64,000 nucleotides of DNA from Clostridiales bacterium (GTDB taxonomy: Bacteria > Bacillota > Desulfotomaculia > Desulfotomaculales > VENG01), in the NCBI GenBank assembly GCA_021736985.1, contig JAIPEW010000016.1, positions 1 to 64,000 of the forward strand, in the 5' to 3' direction. This document shows, piece by piece, positions 44,423-53,079 of the stretch. The number at the start of each line of letters is the position of its first letter. Within the stretch, counting starts at the first letter, position 1. Below the pieces are notes generated by a model. That model made no database searches. It saw nothing but the letters and a program-made list of their open reading frames with translations, and was not told where the DNA came from. The position numbers were made by a program, and so were the translations under genes.

Positions 44423-44947
44423 ATGTTTTTACTTGCCCATTCCGGGATAACACTGGCAGCAGCCAGATTTGTAGAAAAAATGAATAAGGGTGCGGTGCGA
44501 GGGGTGGTGGATTACAGGTTTATTTTGATAGGGTCTGTTTTGCCCGATCTTATAGATAAACCTTTAGGGGGCTTGCTTTTGCGGGAAACCCTGGGAAACG
44601 GGCGCACATACAGTCATACCCTGGCTTTTTTAATTCTTCTTTTTGCAGCTGGTTTACTTTTCAAGGGGAAATGGAGAAATGTTTTTCTTACTTTGGCCGG
44701 GGCAAGCATGATGCATCATATATTAGACGGGATGTGGCGCAGCCCGGATACATTTTTGTGGCCGCTGTACGGCTGGAGATTCCCCCGGGGTGTCCCGGAG
44801 AATTGGATAGACCAGTGGATACAGAACTTTTTAAACAACCCCTTTGTTTTTGTACCGGAGATAACAGGGGGAGTATTTTTACTTTTCTTTCTGGCGGCCG
44901 TCAGCCGCACGGGTATCAAAAGCTTTCTATTAACAGGCAGGCTGTAA
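44423..44947 (+). CDS. Membrane-bound metal-dependent hydrolase (YdjM/DUF457-like)
   Basis: About 174 residues, four hydrophobic helices. FLLAHSGITLA near the start, GSVLPDLIDKP, RTYSHTLAF and MMHHILDGMW give the His/Asp pattern of the YdjM-like inner-membrane hydrolase family. Function in the cell is poorly known. ATG 44423 lies 5 bases after palindrome C, and no normal Shine-Dalgarno is visible, so the native upstream region may have been replaced. Confidence 0.75.
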   Translation: MFLLAHSGITLAAARFVEKMNKGAVRGVVDYRFILIGSVLPDLIDKPLGGLLLRETLGNGRTYSHTLAFLILLFAAGLLFKGKWRNVFLTLAGASMMHHILDGMWRSPDTFLWPLYGWRFPRGVPENWIDQWIQNFLNNPFVFVPEITGGVFLLFFLAAVSRTGIKSFLLTGRL

Positions 44948-44973
44948 TATGTATGTTATAATATAGGAAATCA

Positions 44974-45462
44974 GTGAATTATAAAAAGATTGTGGTGATT
45001 AGTTTGTACCGTTTTAAAAGAATAGAACATAATATATTAGAATATATTCCCTCGCTGGTAGAGAAATTAAAAAACGATAAAGATATAGTTGCCATTTATC
45101 TTTTTGGCTCGTATGCAGAAAAAAAACAAACTTCTGCCAGTGATGTTGACCTGGGGGGTCTTCTGGACCAGGACTTTTCACCGAAGCAATATTTTGATAA
45201 AAAGCTGGAATTGCTTTCTGAAATGACCTCTTTGCTCAAAACAGATGAAGTAGACCTGGTAATTTTAAATGATGCCCCACCGGTCCTCTCTTACCGGATA
45301 TTGAGCCAGGGAGAGCTTCTTTTTGAGAAAGAAAATGAAAAAAGTCAACGGGTAGAATTTCAGGTGCAGACTTACAACCGCTATTTTGACTTTATACCTA
45401 TCGAAAAAATAATACATGAAGGATTAGTAAGGCGAATCAGGGAGGGTCGATTTGGTGGTTGA
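44974..45462 (+). CDS. MNT-domain nucleotidyltransferase (MntA-like antitoxin)
   Basis: 162 residues. The minimal nucleotidyltransferase signature is intact: IYLFGSYAEKKQTSASDVDLGGLLD (Gly-Ser, then D-x-D, about 41-65). A downstream VDLVILNDAPPVL strand follows. In HEPN-MNT toxin-antitoxin pairs MntA AMPylates and silences the HepT RNase. Here the partner gene directly downstream is truncated, so the antitoxin is probably orphaned. Start GTG 44974, or TTG 45004. Confidence 0.85.
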   Translation: MNYKKIVVISLYRFKRIEHNILEYIPSLVEKLKNDKDIVAIYLFGSYAEKKQTSASDVDLGGLLDQDFSPKQYFDKKLELLSEMTSLLKTDEVDLVILNDAPPVLSYRILSQGELLFEKENEKSQRVEFQVQTYNRYFDFIPIEKIIHEGLVRRIREGRFGG

Positions 45463-45541
45463 CAGGCAAAGGATTGAGAAGCGTCTTTTGAAATTGGAGC
45501 AATCCCTGCGTAAGTTAAGGGAATTGTCAAAAGTTAGCTGA
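45455..45541 (+). pseudogene. Truncated HepT (HEPN toxin) gene
   Basis: GTG 45455 with GGAGGG 8 bases upstream begins VDRQRIEKRLLKLEQSLRKLRELSKVS, the typical HepT N-terminus. It then stops at TGA 45539, one base before palindrome D. About three quarters of the toxin, including the RNase motif, are missing, and no continuation is seen beyond the palindrome. Confidence 0.75.
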
Positions 45542-45542
45542 G

Positions 45543-45614
45543 GTGACAAGGGGACGGGGGAACTGTCACTTCTAGTGACAGTTCCCCCGTCCCCTTGTCA
45601 CCTCCCCTTGTCAC
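45543..45614. repeat. 60-bp palindrome family (REP-like), copy D plus partial duplicate
   Basis: Full palindrome at 45543-45601 (AACTGTCAC subtype, loop TTCTA), followed by a duplicated CTCCCCTTGTCAC arm end to 45614. It lies between the broken hepT and the NhaC-like gene. Confidence 0.9.
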
Positions 45615-45642
45615 GCATATTTTAAAAACAGCAGTGCATGAT

Positions 45643-47070
45643 ATGTTTATGGAAGCAAATTGGCAGTCTATTTTACCGCTGGTTGTAGTTATACCTGTTG
45701 CTGTTTGGACAAAGCAAGTATTACCCGGCTTGATCCTGGGGCTATTGCTCGGGTCATACCTGGTTGAGCCAACCTTGCTGGGTGGTTTTGAGCAAATGGC
45801 AGCTTATATTATTGAGAACTTGACGCAAGAAGGGCAGTTAATGATTATTGCCTTTTTATATATTTTTGTGGGTATTATCAACATGATCAAGATGACCGGC
45901 GGGATAAAAGGTTTTGTAGATTTGAGTTCCAATCGAATAAAGACGAAAAAAAGCGCCTTGTCTTTGATCTGGCTCTCTGTGCTGGGAACGTTCAGTGCAC
46001 CTACTTTTCGTATTGTAACTATTTCCCCGGTTATGAAGGCGCTGGCGGGGCCCCTGGAAATGTCCAGGGCGAGGCTTGGTTTTATTATTGAAACAACTTC
46101 GGGCCCCATTATTGCACTCATTCCTGTAGCTACTGCTTATATAGGCTACATGATTTCTCTTATTAATGTTTCCCTTCAAAACCAGGGTATTGAAGGAGAT
46201 TCCTATACTCTTTTCTTAAAAAGTATTCCACTTAATTTTTTCTCCCTTGCTGTTTTACTGATGGGGGCATATTTTAGTTTCTTTCACCGGCATAAAAAAG
46301 AAAAGAAATTATTAAAAACAGAAGACAATCCCGAAAATGAAGAAGAGGAAAAAGAACGCATATCTCATTCAGCAATTTCCGAGAAATTACCGTCCAAACC
46401 GGAGAATTTAATCATTCCGCTGGGACTCATCCTGGGGTTGACAATATTTTTAACCTGGTGGGACGGGTATAACAAAGTAGAGACTGGAAACCTGCTGCAG
46501 GCATTTATTGCTGCCAACGTGACTAAAGCCATGTTTGTTTCGATTGTAATAACTTCTATATTTACAGTGCTCATGTATTTATTGCAGGGATTTTCTTTAA
46601 AAAGAATTATTAATCAATTTTTTGCGGGCGGCAATGAATTAATGCCAGTAATATTTTTGCTCACTCTTGTATGGGCATTATCATCAACAACCGAAGACCT
46701 GGGGTTATCCGGGTTTGTAACCCAGAACCTGGGATGGGTTCCCGGTAATTTAGTGCCCCCGGTAATATTTTTACTGGGAGCAGTTATTTCTTATTTTATA
46801 GGGTCTTCCTGGGGCACCTGGGGAATTCTCATGCCCCTGGGTATTTCTATGTCTGCAGTTTCTGATTCTTCGCTTCCCTTGATTATCGGGGCTGTTTTTG
46901 CAAGCGGGGTCTTCGGTGCCTTCACATCACCATTAAGCGATAACACGATTACTACTGCCCGCATTTTTGATTTACCTGTCATAGAATACAGCAACTTCAA
47001 GTTGAAATTCGGCCTTATTCCATTAGCTTCAGCTTTTGCAGCATATTTTGCAGCTGCACTTGCCTGGTAA
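45643..47070 (+). CDS. NhaC-family Na+/H+ antiporter
   Basis: About 475 residues and 11-12 membrane helices. NhaC/COG1757 hallmarks: FSAPTFRIVTISPVMKAL, the late GSSWGTWGILMPLGISM and AFTSPLSDNTITTA. It exchanges Na+ for H+ (or malate/lactate in relatives) at the membrane. The frame is open back into palindrome D. ATG 45643 or 45649 is the likely start, but no good ribosome site is visible, again directly beside a palindrome. Confidence 0.85.
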   Translation: MFMEANWQSILPLVVVIPVAVWTKQVLPGLILGLLLGSYLVEPTLLGGFEQMAAYIIENLTQEGQLMIIAFLYIFVGIINMIKMTGGIKGFVDLSSNRIKTKKSALSLIWLSVLGTFSAPTFRIVTISPVMKALAGPLEMSRARLGFIIETTSGPIIALIPVATAYIGYMISLINVSLQNQGIEGDSYTLFLKSIPLNFFSLAVLLMGAYFSFFHRHKKEKKLLKTEDNPENEEEEKERISHSAISEKLPSKPENLIIPLGLILGLTIFLTWWDGYNKVETGNLLQAFIAANVTKAMFVSIVITSIFTVLMYLLQGFSLKRIINQFFAGGNELMPVIFLLTLVWALSSTTEDLGLSGFVTQNLGWVPGNLVPPVIFLLGAVISYFIGSSWGTWGILMPLGISMSAVSDSSLPLIIGAVFASGVFGAFTSPLSDNTITTARIFDLPVIEYSNFKLKFGLIPLASAFAAYFAAALAW

Positions 47071-47078
47071 GAAGCAAA

Positions 47079-47107
47079 AAAAAAGGTGCCGTGCGGCACC
47101 TTTTTTT
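47079..47107. terminator. Bidirectional terminator between convergent genes
   Basis: GGTGCC-GTGC-GGCACC with A-run before and T-run after. Serves the NhaC gene and the convergent oxidoreductase gene. Confidence 0.85.
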
Positions 47108-49112
47108 AAATGCTCCTGGCTACTTCATAGGCATCCCAGATGGCATACATAATATTGCGGGCATCACTGGCATCACCTATTGCATAAAGATCAGCAAGTT
47201 CACCGGCAAATGAGCTGTAAAGTGAATTTTCCGGTTTGTATCCGACGGCAATAGCGACTGTATCTGCAGGAAGAGTTTGTTTATTAAAGTTTTTATCTAT
47301 TACCGTGACATTGTTATCTGCAATTTCTAAGAGAGAATTGTTCGGCAGCAGGTTTACCTGGTGGTATTTTAGAAGGTCAATGAGCATGCTCCTGTTTGTA
47401 TGCGGCACAGGCGGCTTGGCACCCAGCATCAGGTCTTGCATGGCTTCTACTATAGTTGCCTGTTTACCCTGTTTGGCCAGCCACAGTGCTGTTTCACATC
47501 CTACCAGGCCTCCGCCGATGATAACTACCGATTGACCGGCCTGTTTTTTACCTAAAAGCAGGTCAGTTGCTGTGGTGACGTTGCCTTTGTCTATACCCGG
47601 TATATCAGGTATAACCGGGGTTGAACCTGTTGCAACAATTACTGCATCCGGTCGATCCCGGTTTACAACGTCTTTATTAACTTCCTGGTTCAGATGTATA
47701 TTTATATTTAATATGTTTAGTTCATTTTTGTACCAGCTGAGCAGCCGCTCATCATCCTTTTTAAAATCCGGTGCTCCCCCTGCAATAACGTGGCCGCCGA
47801 GTTCACCGGTCTTTTCGTAGAGTGTAACATTGTGTCCTCTAATGGCAGCAACCCTGGCTGCTTCCATTCCGGCTATGCCGCCGCCGGCAATTAAAACATT
47901 TTTCTTTTCACTGGCTGTATCTATGCCGTATTCTATTTCCCTTCCTGCGGCAGGATTTACTGCACAGGAAAGCGGCCTGCCTTCAAATATCCGGCCCAGG
48001 CAGCCAACATGACATCCAATACAGGGACGGATTCTTTCTACTTCACCCTTGATTACTTTTTGCGGCCAGTAAGCTTCAGTTAAAAGTCCTCTGCCCAGTG
48101 CTACCATATCGGCTTTTCCTTCGACAAGCGCTCTTTCTGCTAGATCAGGGTATTCCATCCTGCCTGCAACCAGTACCGGTACGTTTACTACTTGTTTGAG
48201 TTTTTCAGTTAGCGGCAGGTAGCAGCCGTGTTCGAAATAGAGGGGAGGATGGGCCCAGTACCACGCATCGTATGTCCCTGCGTCTGCGTTAAGATGGTCA
48301 TAACCGGCTTGCTCCAGTATCTTTGCAGCTTCGAGCCCTTCATCCAAATCACGCCCGAGTTCCTGGAATTCTTCTCCCGGGAGCCCGCCCTGGCCCCAGT
48401 TTTTAATATAACTTTTAATGCTGTACCTGAGTCCCACGGGGAATTTCTTGCCGGCCTTGCTCTTGATTTCTCTTACTATTTCTGCGGGCAATGTCAACCT
48501 GTCCACCACGTCTCCCCCGTATTTATCTGTCCTCCTGTTAAATAAATTCAGGGTGAACTGGTCAAGAAGATAGCCTTCATGTACAGCATGTATTTCCATG
48601 CCGTCAAAACCGGCTTCTACTGCTATATGGGCTGCTTCACCGAAACGCTTTACCATTGTTTCTACTTCACTAGTTGACAGCTCCCGGCAAGTTACAGAAG
48701 GGTCCCAGTAGTTTGGAATAGCAGATGGGGCTACCGGGGGCCCGTCCAGCAGCTGCGGCGCGCCGCTGCGGCCAAACCCTAAAGTCACCTGTAAAAAAAT
48801 CTTGGTCCCGTATGCATGTACCCTTTCTGTCAATTCGCTTGCCGTTTGGATAAAATGCATGGGGTTTAAAGTTATGCAAGGAAAAGTAGGCATCTTCAAT
48901 TGTTCAATTTCATTTTCCACCTTGGTAACACTGGTTATTATCAGCCCTGTTCCACCTTTGGCCCTCTCGACATAATAATCAATTCCCCTCTGGGCAAATC
49001 CCCCTTCCGGTGTGCTGAGTCCTAAAATTCCCATGGGAGCCATGGCAATTTTATTTTTGATATCCACCGGGCCGATTTTCATAGGCTTAAATAAATTTGC
49101 ATAATTCGACAT
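47106..49112 (-). CDS. NADH:flavin oxidoreductase / enoate reductase-like
   Basis: 668 residues, the size of clostridial 2-enoate reductase and FadH. An N-terminal old-yellow-enzyme barrel (HAVHEGYLLDQFTLNLFNRRTDKYGGD) is followed by a [4Fe-4S] cysteine set (CIGCHVGCLG ... C in LSCAVNP, about 365-385). Two nucleotide-binding folds follow (VLIAGGGIAGMEAARVAA for FAD; SVVIIGGGLVGCETALWLA for NAD(P)H). It reduces activated C=C bonds such as 2-enoates or dienoyl-CoA. Strong AGGAGG before the ATG. Exact substrate cannot be told. Confidence 0.88.
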   Translation of the reverse strand: MSNYANLFKPMKIGPVDIKNKIAMAPMGILGLSTPEGGFAQRGIDYYVERAKGGTGLIITSVTKVENEIEQLKMPTFPCITLNPMHFIQTASELTERVHAYGTKIFLQVTLGFGRSGAPQLLDGPPVAPSAIPNYWDPSVTCRELSTSEVETMVKRFGEAAHIAVEAGFDGMEIHAVHEGYLLDQFTLNLFNRRTDKYGGDVVDRLTLPAEIVREIKSKAGKKFPVGLRYSIKSYIKNWGQGGLPGEEFQELGRDLDEGLEAAKILEQAGYDHLNADAGTYDAWYWAHPPLYFEHGCYLPLTEKLKQVVNVPVLVAGRMEYPDLAERALVEGKADMVALGRGLLTEAYWPQKVIKGEVERIRPCIGCHVGCLGRIFEGRPLSCAVNPAAGREIEYGIDTASEKKNVLIAGGGIAGMEAARVAAIRGHNVTLYEKTGELGGHVIAGGAPDFKKDDERLLSWYKNELNILNINIHLNQEVNKDVVNRDRPDAVIVATGSTPVIPDIPGIDKGNVTTATDLLLGKKQAGQSVVIIGGGLVGCETALWLAKQGKQATIVEAMQDLMLGAKPPVPHTNRSMLIDLLKYHQVNLLPNNSLLEIADNNVTVIDKNFNKQTLPADTVAIAVGYKPENSLYSSFAGELADLYAIGDASDARNIMYAIWDAYEVARSI

Positions 49113-49188
49113 AATTTAACCTCCTGGTATTTTAAACTGCTGGTTTATTTAGTTTGCGAGAGTTTTGCACATATTATACAATATAAAA

Positions 49189-49211
49189 AAGTTGGTGCTT
49201 GTCACCAACTT
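49189..49211. repeat. 23-bp palindrome family, copy 4
   Basis: AAGTTGGTG-CTTGT-CACCAACTT between divergent genes, with A-run and T-run at the sides. Position in a promoter region argues against a pure terminator role. Confidence 0.8.
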
Positions 49212-49235
49212 TTTTGTTATAGTATATAATAGTTA

Positions 49236-49263
49236 TTTCTGACAGAGGATTTCTGACGGAGGA
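49236..49263 (+). repeat. 14-bp tandem duplication carrying two ribosome sites
   Basis: TTTCTGACAGAGGA followed directly by TTTCTGACGGAGGA. The second copy's GGAGGA lies 8 bases before the MFS start codon. Confidence 0.8.
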
Positions 49264-49270
49264 TTTATAT

Positions 49271-50659
49271 ATGGAAAGTACCGCGCAAGTGGCTGAGCAG
49301 AACAGGGTAGTAATTGTAGCAGTACTCCTTACAGGTTCTTTTATAGCAATTCTAAACCAGACATCAATGGTTACTGCTCTACCACCTATAATGAAAGACT
49401 TGAATATAGATGCAGCTAAGGCTCAGTGGTTAACTACTGTTTTTATGTTAATGAACGGCATTATGATCCCTATTACTGCATTTTTAATTGAAAGATACAC
49501 TACACGCCGCCTGTTTATTACGGCTATGTCCTTATTTACAGCTGGAAGCATTATAGCAGCAGTATCTCCAAATTTTTTAATTTTGCTGCTTGGCCGTATT
49601 GTTCAAGCATCAGCTGCCGGGATTTTGATGCCGCTGATGCAGACTGTATTATTTTTAATTTTTCCTATCGAAAAACGCGGCACTGCAATGGGCATGGCCG
49701 GGCTTGTTATTGCGTTTGCCCCTGCACTGGGCCCCACGCTGTCGGGCTGGATCACTGATCACTATACCTGGCGATATATATTTTACTTAATACTGCCAAT
49801 TGCTGTTTTAGATATACTTCTTGCAGTTATTAAACTAAAAAACGTTTCAGATTTAATGAAACCCAGGATTGACATATTATCAATAATCTTATCGTCCGTA
49901 GGTTTCGGGGGATTGCTTTACGGCTTTAGCAGTGCAGGATCAAGAGGATGGGGAAACAATGATGTAATTATTACACTAATTATTGGATTAATTAGTTTAA
50001 TATTCTTTATCCGCAGGCAGCTCAAGCTAGAGAAACCTATTTTAGAGCTTCGTGTTTTTAAAAATTCCATTTTCACCTTAACGACAATTATCACCATGAT
50101 AGTATTTACTACCATGATTGCAGCTGAAACAATCATACCCATGTATATTCAAAATGTAAGAGGATTATCAGCATTACAATCAGGTTTAATTCTTTTCCCG
50201 GGTGCTATCTTAATGGGAATTATGTCTCCAATTAACGGGAGAATTTATGATAAATTTGGTGCACGGGGTCTAGTTCTTACAGGACTTACACTGCTGACCG
50301 CGGCAACAATACCTTTTACAAGCCTTGATAATTCTGTATCGCTAACTTTTCTTACATTAATGTATGCTGTCAGGATGTTTGGAGTATCTATGATAATGAT
50401 GCCTCTGACAGCAGCTGCATTAAATCAACTGCATGATCATCTAATACCTCACGGCAATGCCGTGACAAACACAATGCGTCAAGTAGCAGGTTCCATTGGA
50501 ACAGCAATGCTCATTACAATAATGAGCGTCACAGCTGCTCATGCAGATACCAATCAACCAGCCCAGGCCATGCTGCAAGGCATAAACACCGCATTCATCG
50601 CAGCCACAATACTCTCCTTTACTGGATTAACACTCTCTTTTTTCATTTGTAAAGAATAA
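49271..50659 (+). CDS. MFS drug exporter, DHA2 (EmrB/QacA) family
   Basis: 462 residues with 13-14 membrane helices. Motif C-like GPTLSGWITDHYTWRYIFY and the early LNQTSMVTALPPIMKDL are typical of the 14-helix DHA2 proton-coupled multidrug exporters. Motif A-like RIYDKFGARG is in the second half. It probably exports toxic compounds at the expense of the proton gradient. No regulator gene adjoins it. Confidence 0.9.
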   Translation: MESTAQVAEQNRVVIVAVLLTGSFIAILNQTSMVTALPPIMKDLNIDAAKAQWLTTVFMLMNGIMIPITAFLIERYTTRRLFITAMSLFTAGSIIAAVSPNFLILLLGRIVQASAAGILMPLMQTVLFLIFPIEKRGTAMGMAGLVIAFAPALGPTLSGWITDHYTWRYIFYLILPIAVLDILLAVIKLKNVSDLMKPRIDILSIILSSVGFGGLLYGFSSAGSRGWGNNDVIITLIIGLISLIFFIRRQLKLEKPILELRVFKNSIFTLTTIITMIVFTTMIAAETIIPMYIQNVRGLSALQSGLILFPGAILMGIMSPINGRIYDKFGARGLVLTGLTLLTAATIPFTSLDNSVSLTFLTLMYAVRMFGVSMIMMPLTAAALNQLHDHLIPHGNAVTNTMRQVAGSIGTAMLITIMSVTAAHADTNQPAQAMLQGINTAFIAATILSFTGLTLSFFICKE

Positions 50660-50680
50660 GTTGGTGACAGGCACCAACTT
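50658..50680. terminator. 23-bp palindrome family, copy 5, at the MFS gene end
   Basis: AAGTTGGTG-ACAGG-CACCAACTT begins at the stop codon and is followed by TTT. Likely terminator before recQ. Confidence 0.75.
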
Positions 50681-50733
50681 TTATGATTTGATATAATAGA
50701 TACAGATTCAAATTTTAGACGGAGTGTCTTATT

Positions 50734-52506
50734 ATGCAGGAAAAAGCACGGGAACTGCTTGTTAAATATTTCGGGTATTCTACATTTAAAACAGGCCAGG
50801 AAGAGATTATCGACAGTATTTTAAACGGCGGGGATACGCTGGGTATAATGCCTACCGGCGGGGGGAAGTCCATTTGTTACCAGCTTCCTGCACTGCTCCT
50901 TTCCGGGACTACTTTAGTAATTTCGCCCCTGATATCATTGATGAAAGACCAGGCCGATGCCCTGGAAAACCTGGGAGTGCCGGCAACTTTTATTAACAGC
51001 TCTCTTACATACAAAGAAGTTAACTATCGTTTGCAGGAAGTATCCAGCGGAAAATTCAAGCTGCTTTATGTGGCGCCGGAGAGGCTGCAGTCCGAGGAGT
51101 TTATTAGTATGCTCAACCGCGTGCAGGTTTCCCTGGTTGCAGTGGATGAGGCTCACTGCGTTTCCCAGTGGGGACATGATTTCCGGCCCAGTTACCTTGC
51201 TATTGCCAGCTTAATCGCCGGTTTTTCCGTAAGGCCGCTGGTGGCTGCCTTTACAGCTACGGCTACGGGGAATATTAAGCAGGATATAGTCCATCAGCTG
51301 GCTTTGCGAGATCCTTATGTTTATGTTGCCAGTTTTGATCGACCCAACCTGCATTTTAACGTTTTACGGGGGGAAGATAAAAGAGATTTTTTACATAAAT
51401 ATTTAGTGGACAATGCAGGGCACTCGGGAATTATTTATGCTGCTACCCGCAAACAGGTGGATAATCTTTACGGGTTTCTTGCTGCTAAAGGTTTTGCGGC
51501 CGGAAAATATCATGCCGGGTTGAGTGATGACGAGCGTATCCGGGCCCAGGAAGCCTTCATCCACGACAACATTAAAATCATGGCAGCTACTAATGCCTTT
51601 GGTATGGGTATAGACAAATCCAACGTGCGTTTTGTAATCCACTACAACATGCCCAAGAACATGGAAGCATATTATCAAGAGGCCGGGCGGGCCGGGCGAG
51701 ATGGAGAAGAAGGTGAATGCATTCTCCTTTTCAGCCCGCAGGACGTCCAGATTCAGAAGCACTTAATAGAATACACTAATATGGCGCAGAAGCGCAAGGA
51801 AAAAGAATACCGCAAATTACAATCCATGGTGGATTATTGCCACACAACCTTTTGCTTGCGCCGGTATATCCTTTCCTACTTTGGTGAAGAAATATCCGGT
51901 AACTGCGGTAACTGCGGCAATTGCCGTGAAGATTTTGAGTTGGAGGAAATCACTGTTAACGCGCAAAAAATTCTTTCCTGCCTGTGGCGCATGCGTGAAA
52001 ACTACGGTACATCCCTGGCAGCCGCGGTTTTAAAAGGATCACGCAGCAAAAAAGTGCTCCAGCTGGGATTTGACCGGTTATCCACTTACGGCCTGCTGAG
52101 TAAATATTCCTCCCAGGAAATTAAAGAACTAATCAATATACTAATATCTGAGGGGTATATCACAGTGACTAATGGACAGTACCCCGTGCTTAAACTTTGC
52201 CAAAAAGCTTACCCGGTATTAAAGGGTGAAACCCGCGTTTACAGGAAAGTATTTGAGGAAAGGGAACGCCAGGTGGACAGTGAATTGTTTGATAGACTGG
52301 CTAACCTGCGTAAAGAACTGGCTCAAAAAGAAGAGCTGCCCCCTTACATGGTGTTTCACGACGTCACCTTGCGGGAGATGAGCCAGCGGTGCCCCGCGGA
52401 CGAACGGGCCCTGGGAGTAATATCCGGGGTAGGAGAGATAAAACTCCAGCGCTACGGACAAGCCTTCCTAACAGAAATCCGCCGCTATTTAGAAGAGAAA
52501 AATTAG
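50734..52506 (+). CDS. recQ: RecQ-family ATP-dependent DNA helicase
   Basis: 590 residues. Helicase motifs in order: motif I GIMPTGGGKSICYQLP (about 37-52), DEAH box DEAHCVSQWGHDFRPSY (about 137), SAT-like FTATAT, motif V AFGMGIDKSNVRFVIH and motif VI QEAGRAGRDG. A zinc-binding RQC region (CLRRYILSYFG..CGNCGNC), winged helix and a C-terminal HRDC-like domain (LFDRLANLRKELA...GVGEIKLQRYG) complete it. Unwinds 3'-5' DNA in repair. Confidence 0.95.
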   Translation: MQEKARELLVKYFGYSTFKTGQEEIIDSILNGGDTLGIMPTGGGKSICYQLPALLLSGTTLVISPLISLMKDQADALENLGVPATFINSSLTYKEVNYRLQEVSSGKFKLLYVAPERLQSEEFISMLNRVQVSLVAVDEAHCVSQWGHDFRPSYLAIASLIAGFSVRPLVAAFTATATGNIKQDIVHQLALRDPYVYVASFDRPNLHFNVLRGEDKRDFLHKYLVDNAGHSGIIYAATRKQVDNLYGFLAAKGFAAGKYHAGLSDDERIRAQEAFIHDNIKIMAATNAFGMGIDKSNVRFVIHYNMPKNMEAYYQEAGRAGRDGEEGECILLFSPQDVQIQKHLIEYTNMAQKRKEKEYRKLQSMVDYCHTTFCLRRYILSYFGEEISGNCGNCGNCREDFELEEITVNAQKILSCLWRMRENYGTSLAAAVLKGSRSKKVLQLGFDRLSTYGLLSKYSSQEIKELINILISEGYITVTNGQYPVLKLCQKAYPVLKGETRVYRKVFEERERQVDSELFDRLANLRKELAQKEELPPYMVFHDVTLREMSQRCPADERALGVISGVGEIKLQRYGQAFLTEIRRYLEEKN

Positions 52507-52508
52507 AA

Positions 52509-53012
52509 TTATTGTTTACCGATCATTTCTTTTGCTTTATCATAAAAATTGTTTTTAATCTTTCTTTTTTCAACGCGGTAAGCATATCTGGCCTGTTCAG
52601 CCAGTTCTATAGAGAGAGAACTGGTTTTTAATTTTTTCTCCATATTTTTTACATATGCCGTAAACCTGGAATCATAGGAGTCTTCCAGCTTCCTTATCTT
52701 TTTCATGTATTTACCTGCCAGGGAGCAGGGAGAAACATCTTGTCTGGAACCCTTATTTTCTTTATATTCTTTATATGCCGAGCTTCCCAGTGCTTTAATG
52801 TCTCTGTTAAAGTCACTTTCTAGACCTGACATGAATTTTTCACACTCCAGGGCTATCTTTATTTCCCGGGGCCCGGATACTACCTCCCGGCTGCCGGTGA
52901 GAAAATAATTATTTTCTTCCGAGTTTACATAGTGGGGCCCGGCAACCAGGCCAAGACACAAAATTACAGTTAAAGACGCGTACACAAGCGCTAGCATATG
53001 AGTTAATTTCAT
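52509..53012 (-). CDS. Exported helical protein, paralogue of the 8.8-kb gene product
   Basis: 167 residues. An N-terminal hydrophobic segment (THMLALVYASLTVILCLGLVAG) is a signal or anchor; the remainder is helical and basic. From about residue 60 it aligns by eye with the C-terminal domain of the protein at 8849-9526, but lacks the long charged linker. No motif for a reaction. It probably sits outside the membrane. Convergent with recQ, 2 bases between stops. Confidence 0.7.
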   Translation of the reverse strand: MKLTHMLALVYASLTVILCLGLVAGPHYVNSEENNYFLTGSREVVSGPREIKIALECEKFMSGLESDFNRDIKALGSSAYKEYKENKGSRQDVSPCSLAGKYMKKIRKLEDSYDSRFTAYVKNMEKKLKTSSLSIELAEQARYAYRVEKRKIKNNFYDKAKEMIGKQ

Positions 53013-53032
53013 ATTTACATTGTAACCACAAT

Positions 53033-53055
53033 AAGTTGTTGACAGTCACCAACTT
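53033..53055. repeat. 23-bp palindrome family, copy 6
   Basis: AAGTTGTTG-ACAGT-CACCAACTT (one mismatch), between divergent genes and only 25 bases before the lysE-type start codon. Confidence 0.8.
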
Positions 53056-53079
53056 ATTCTTTACAAAGGAGATTGGATA

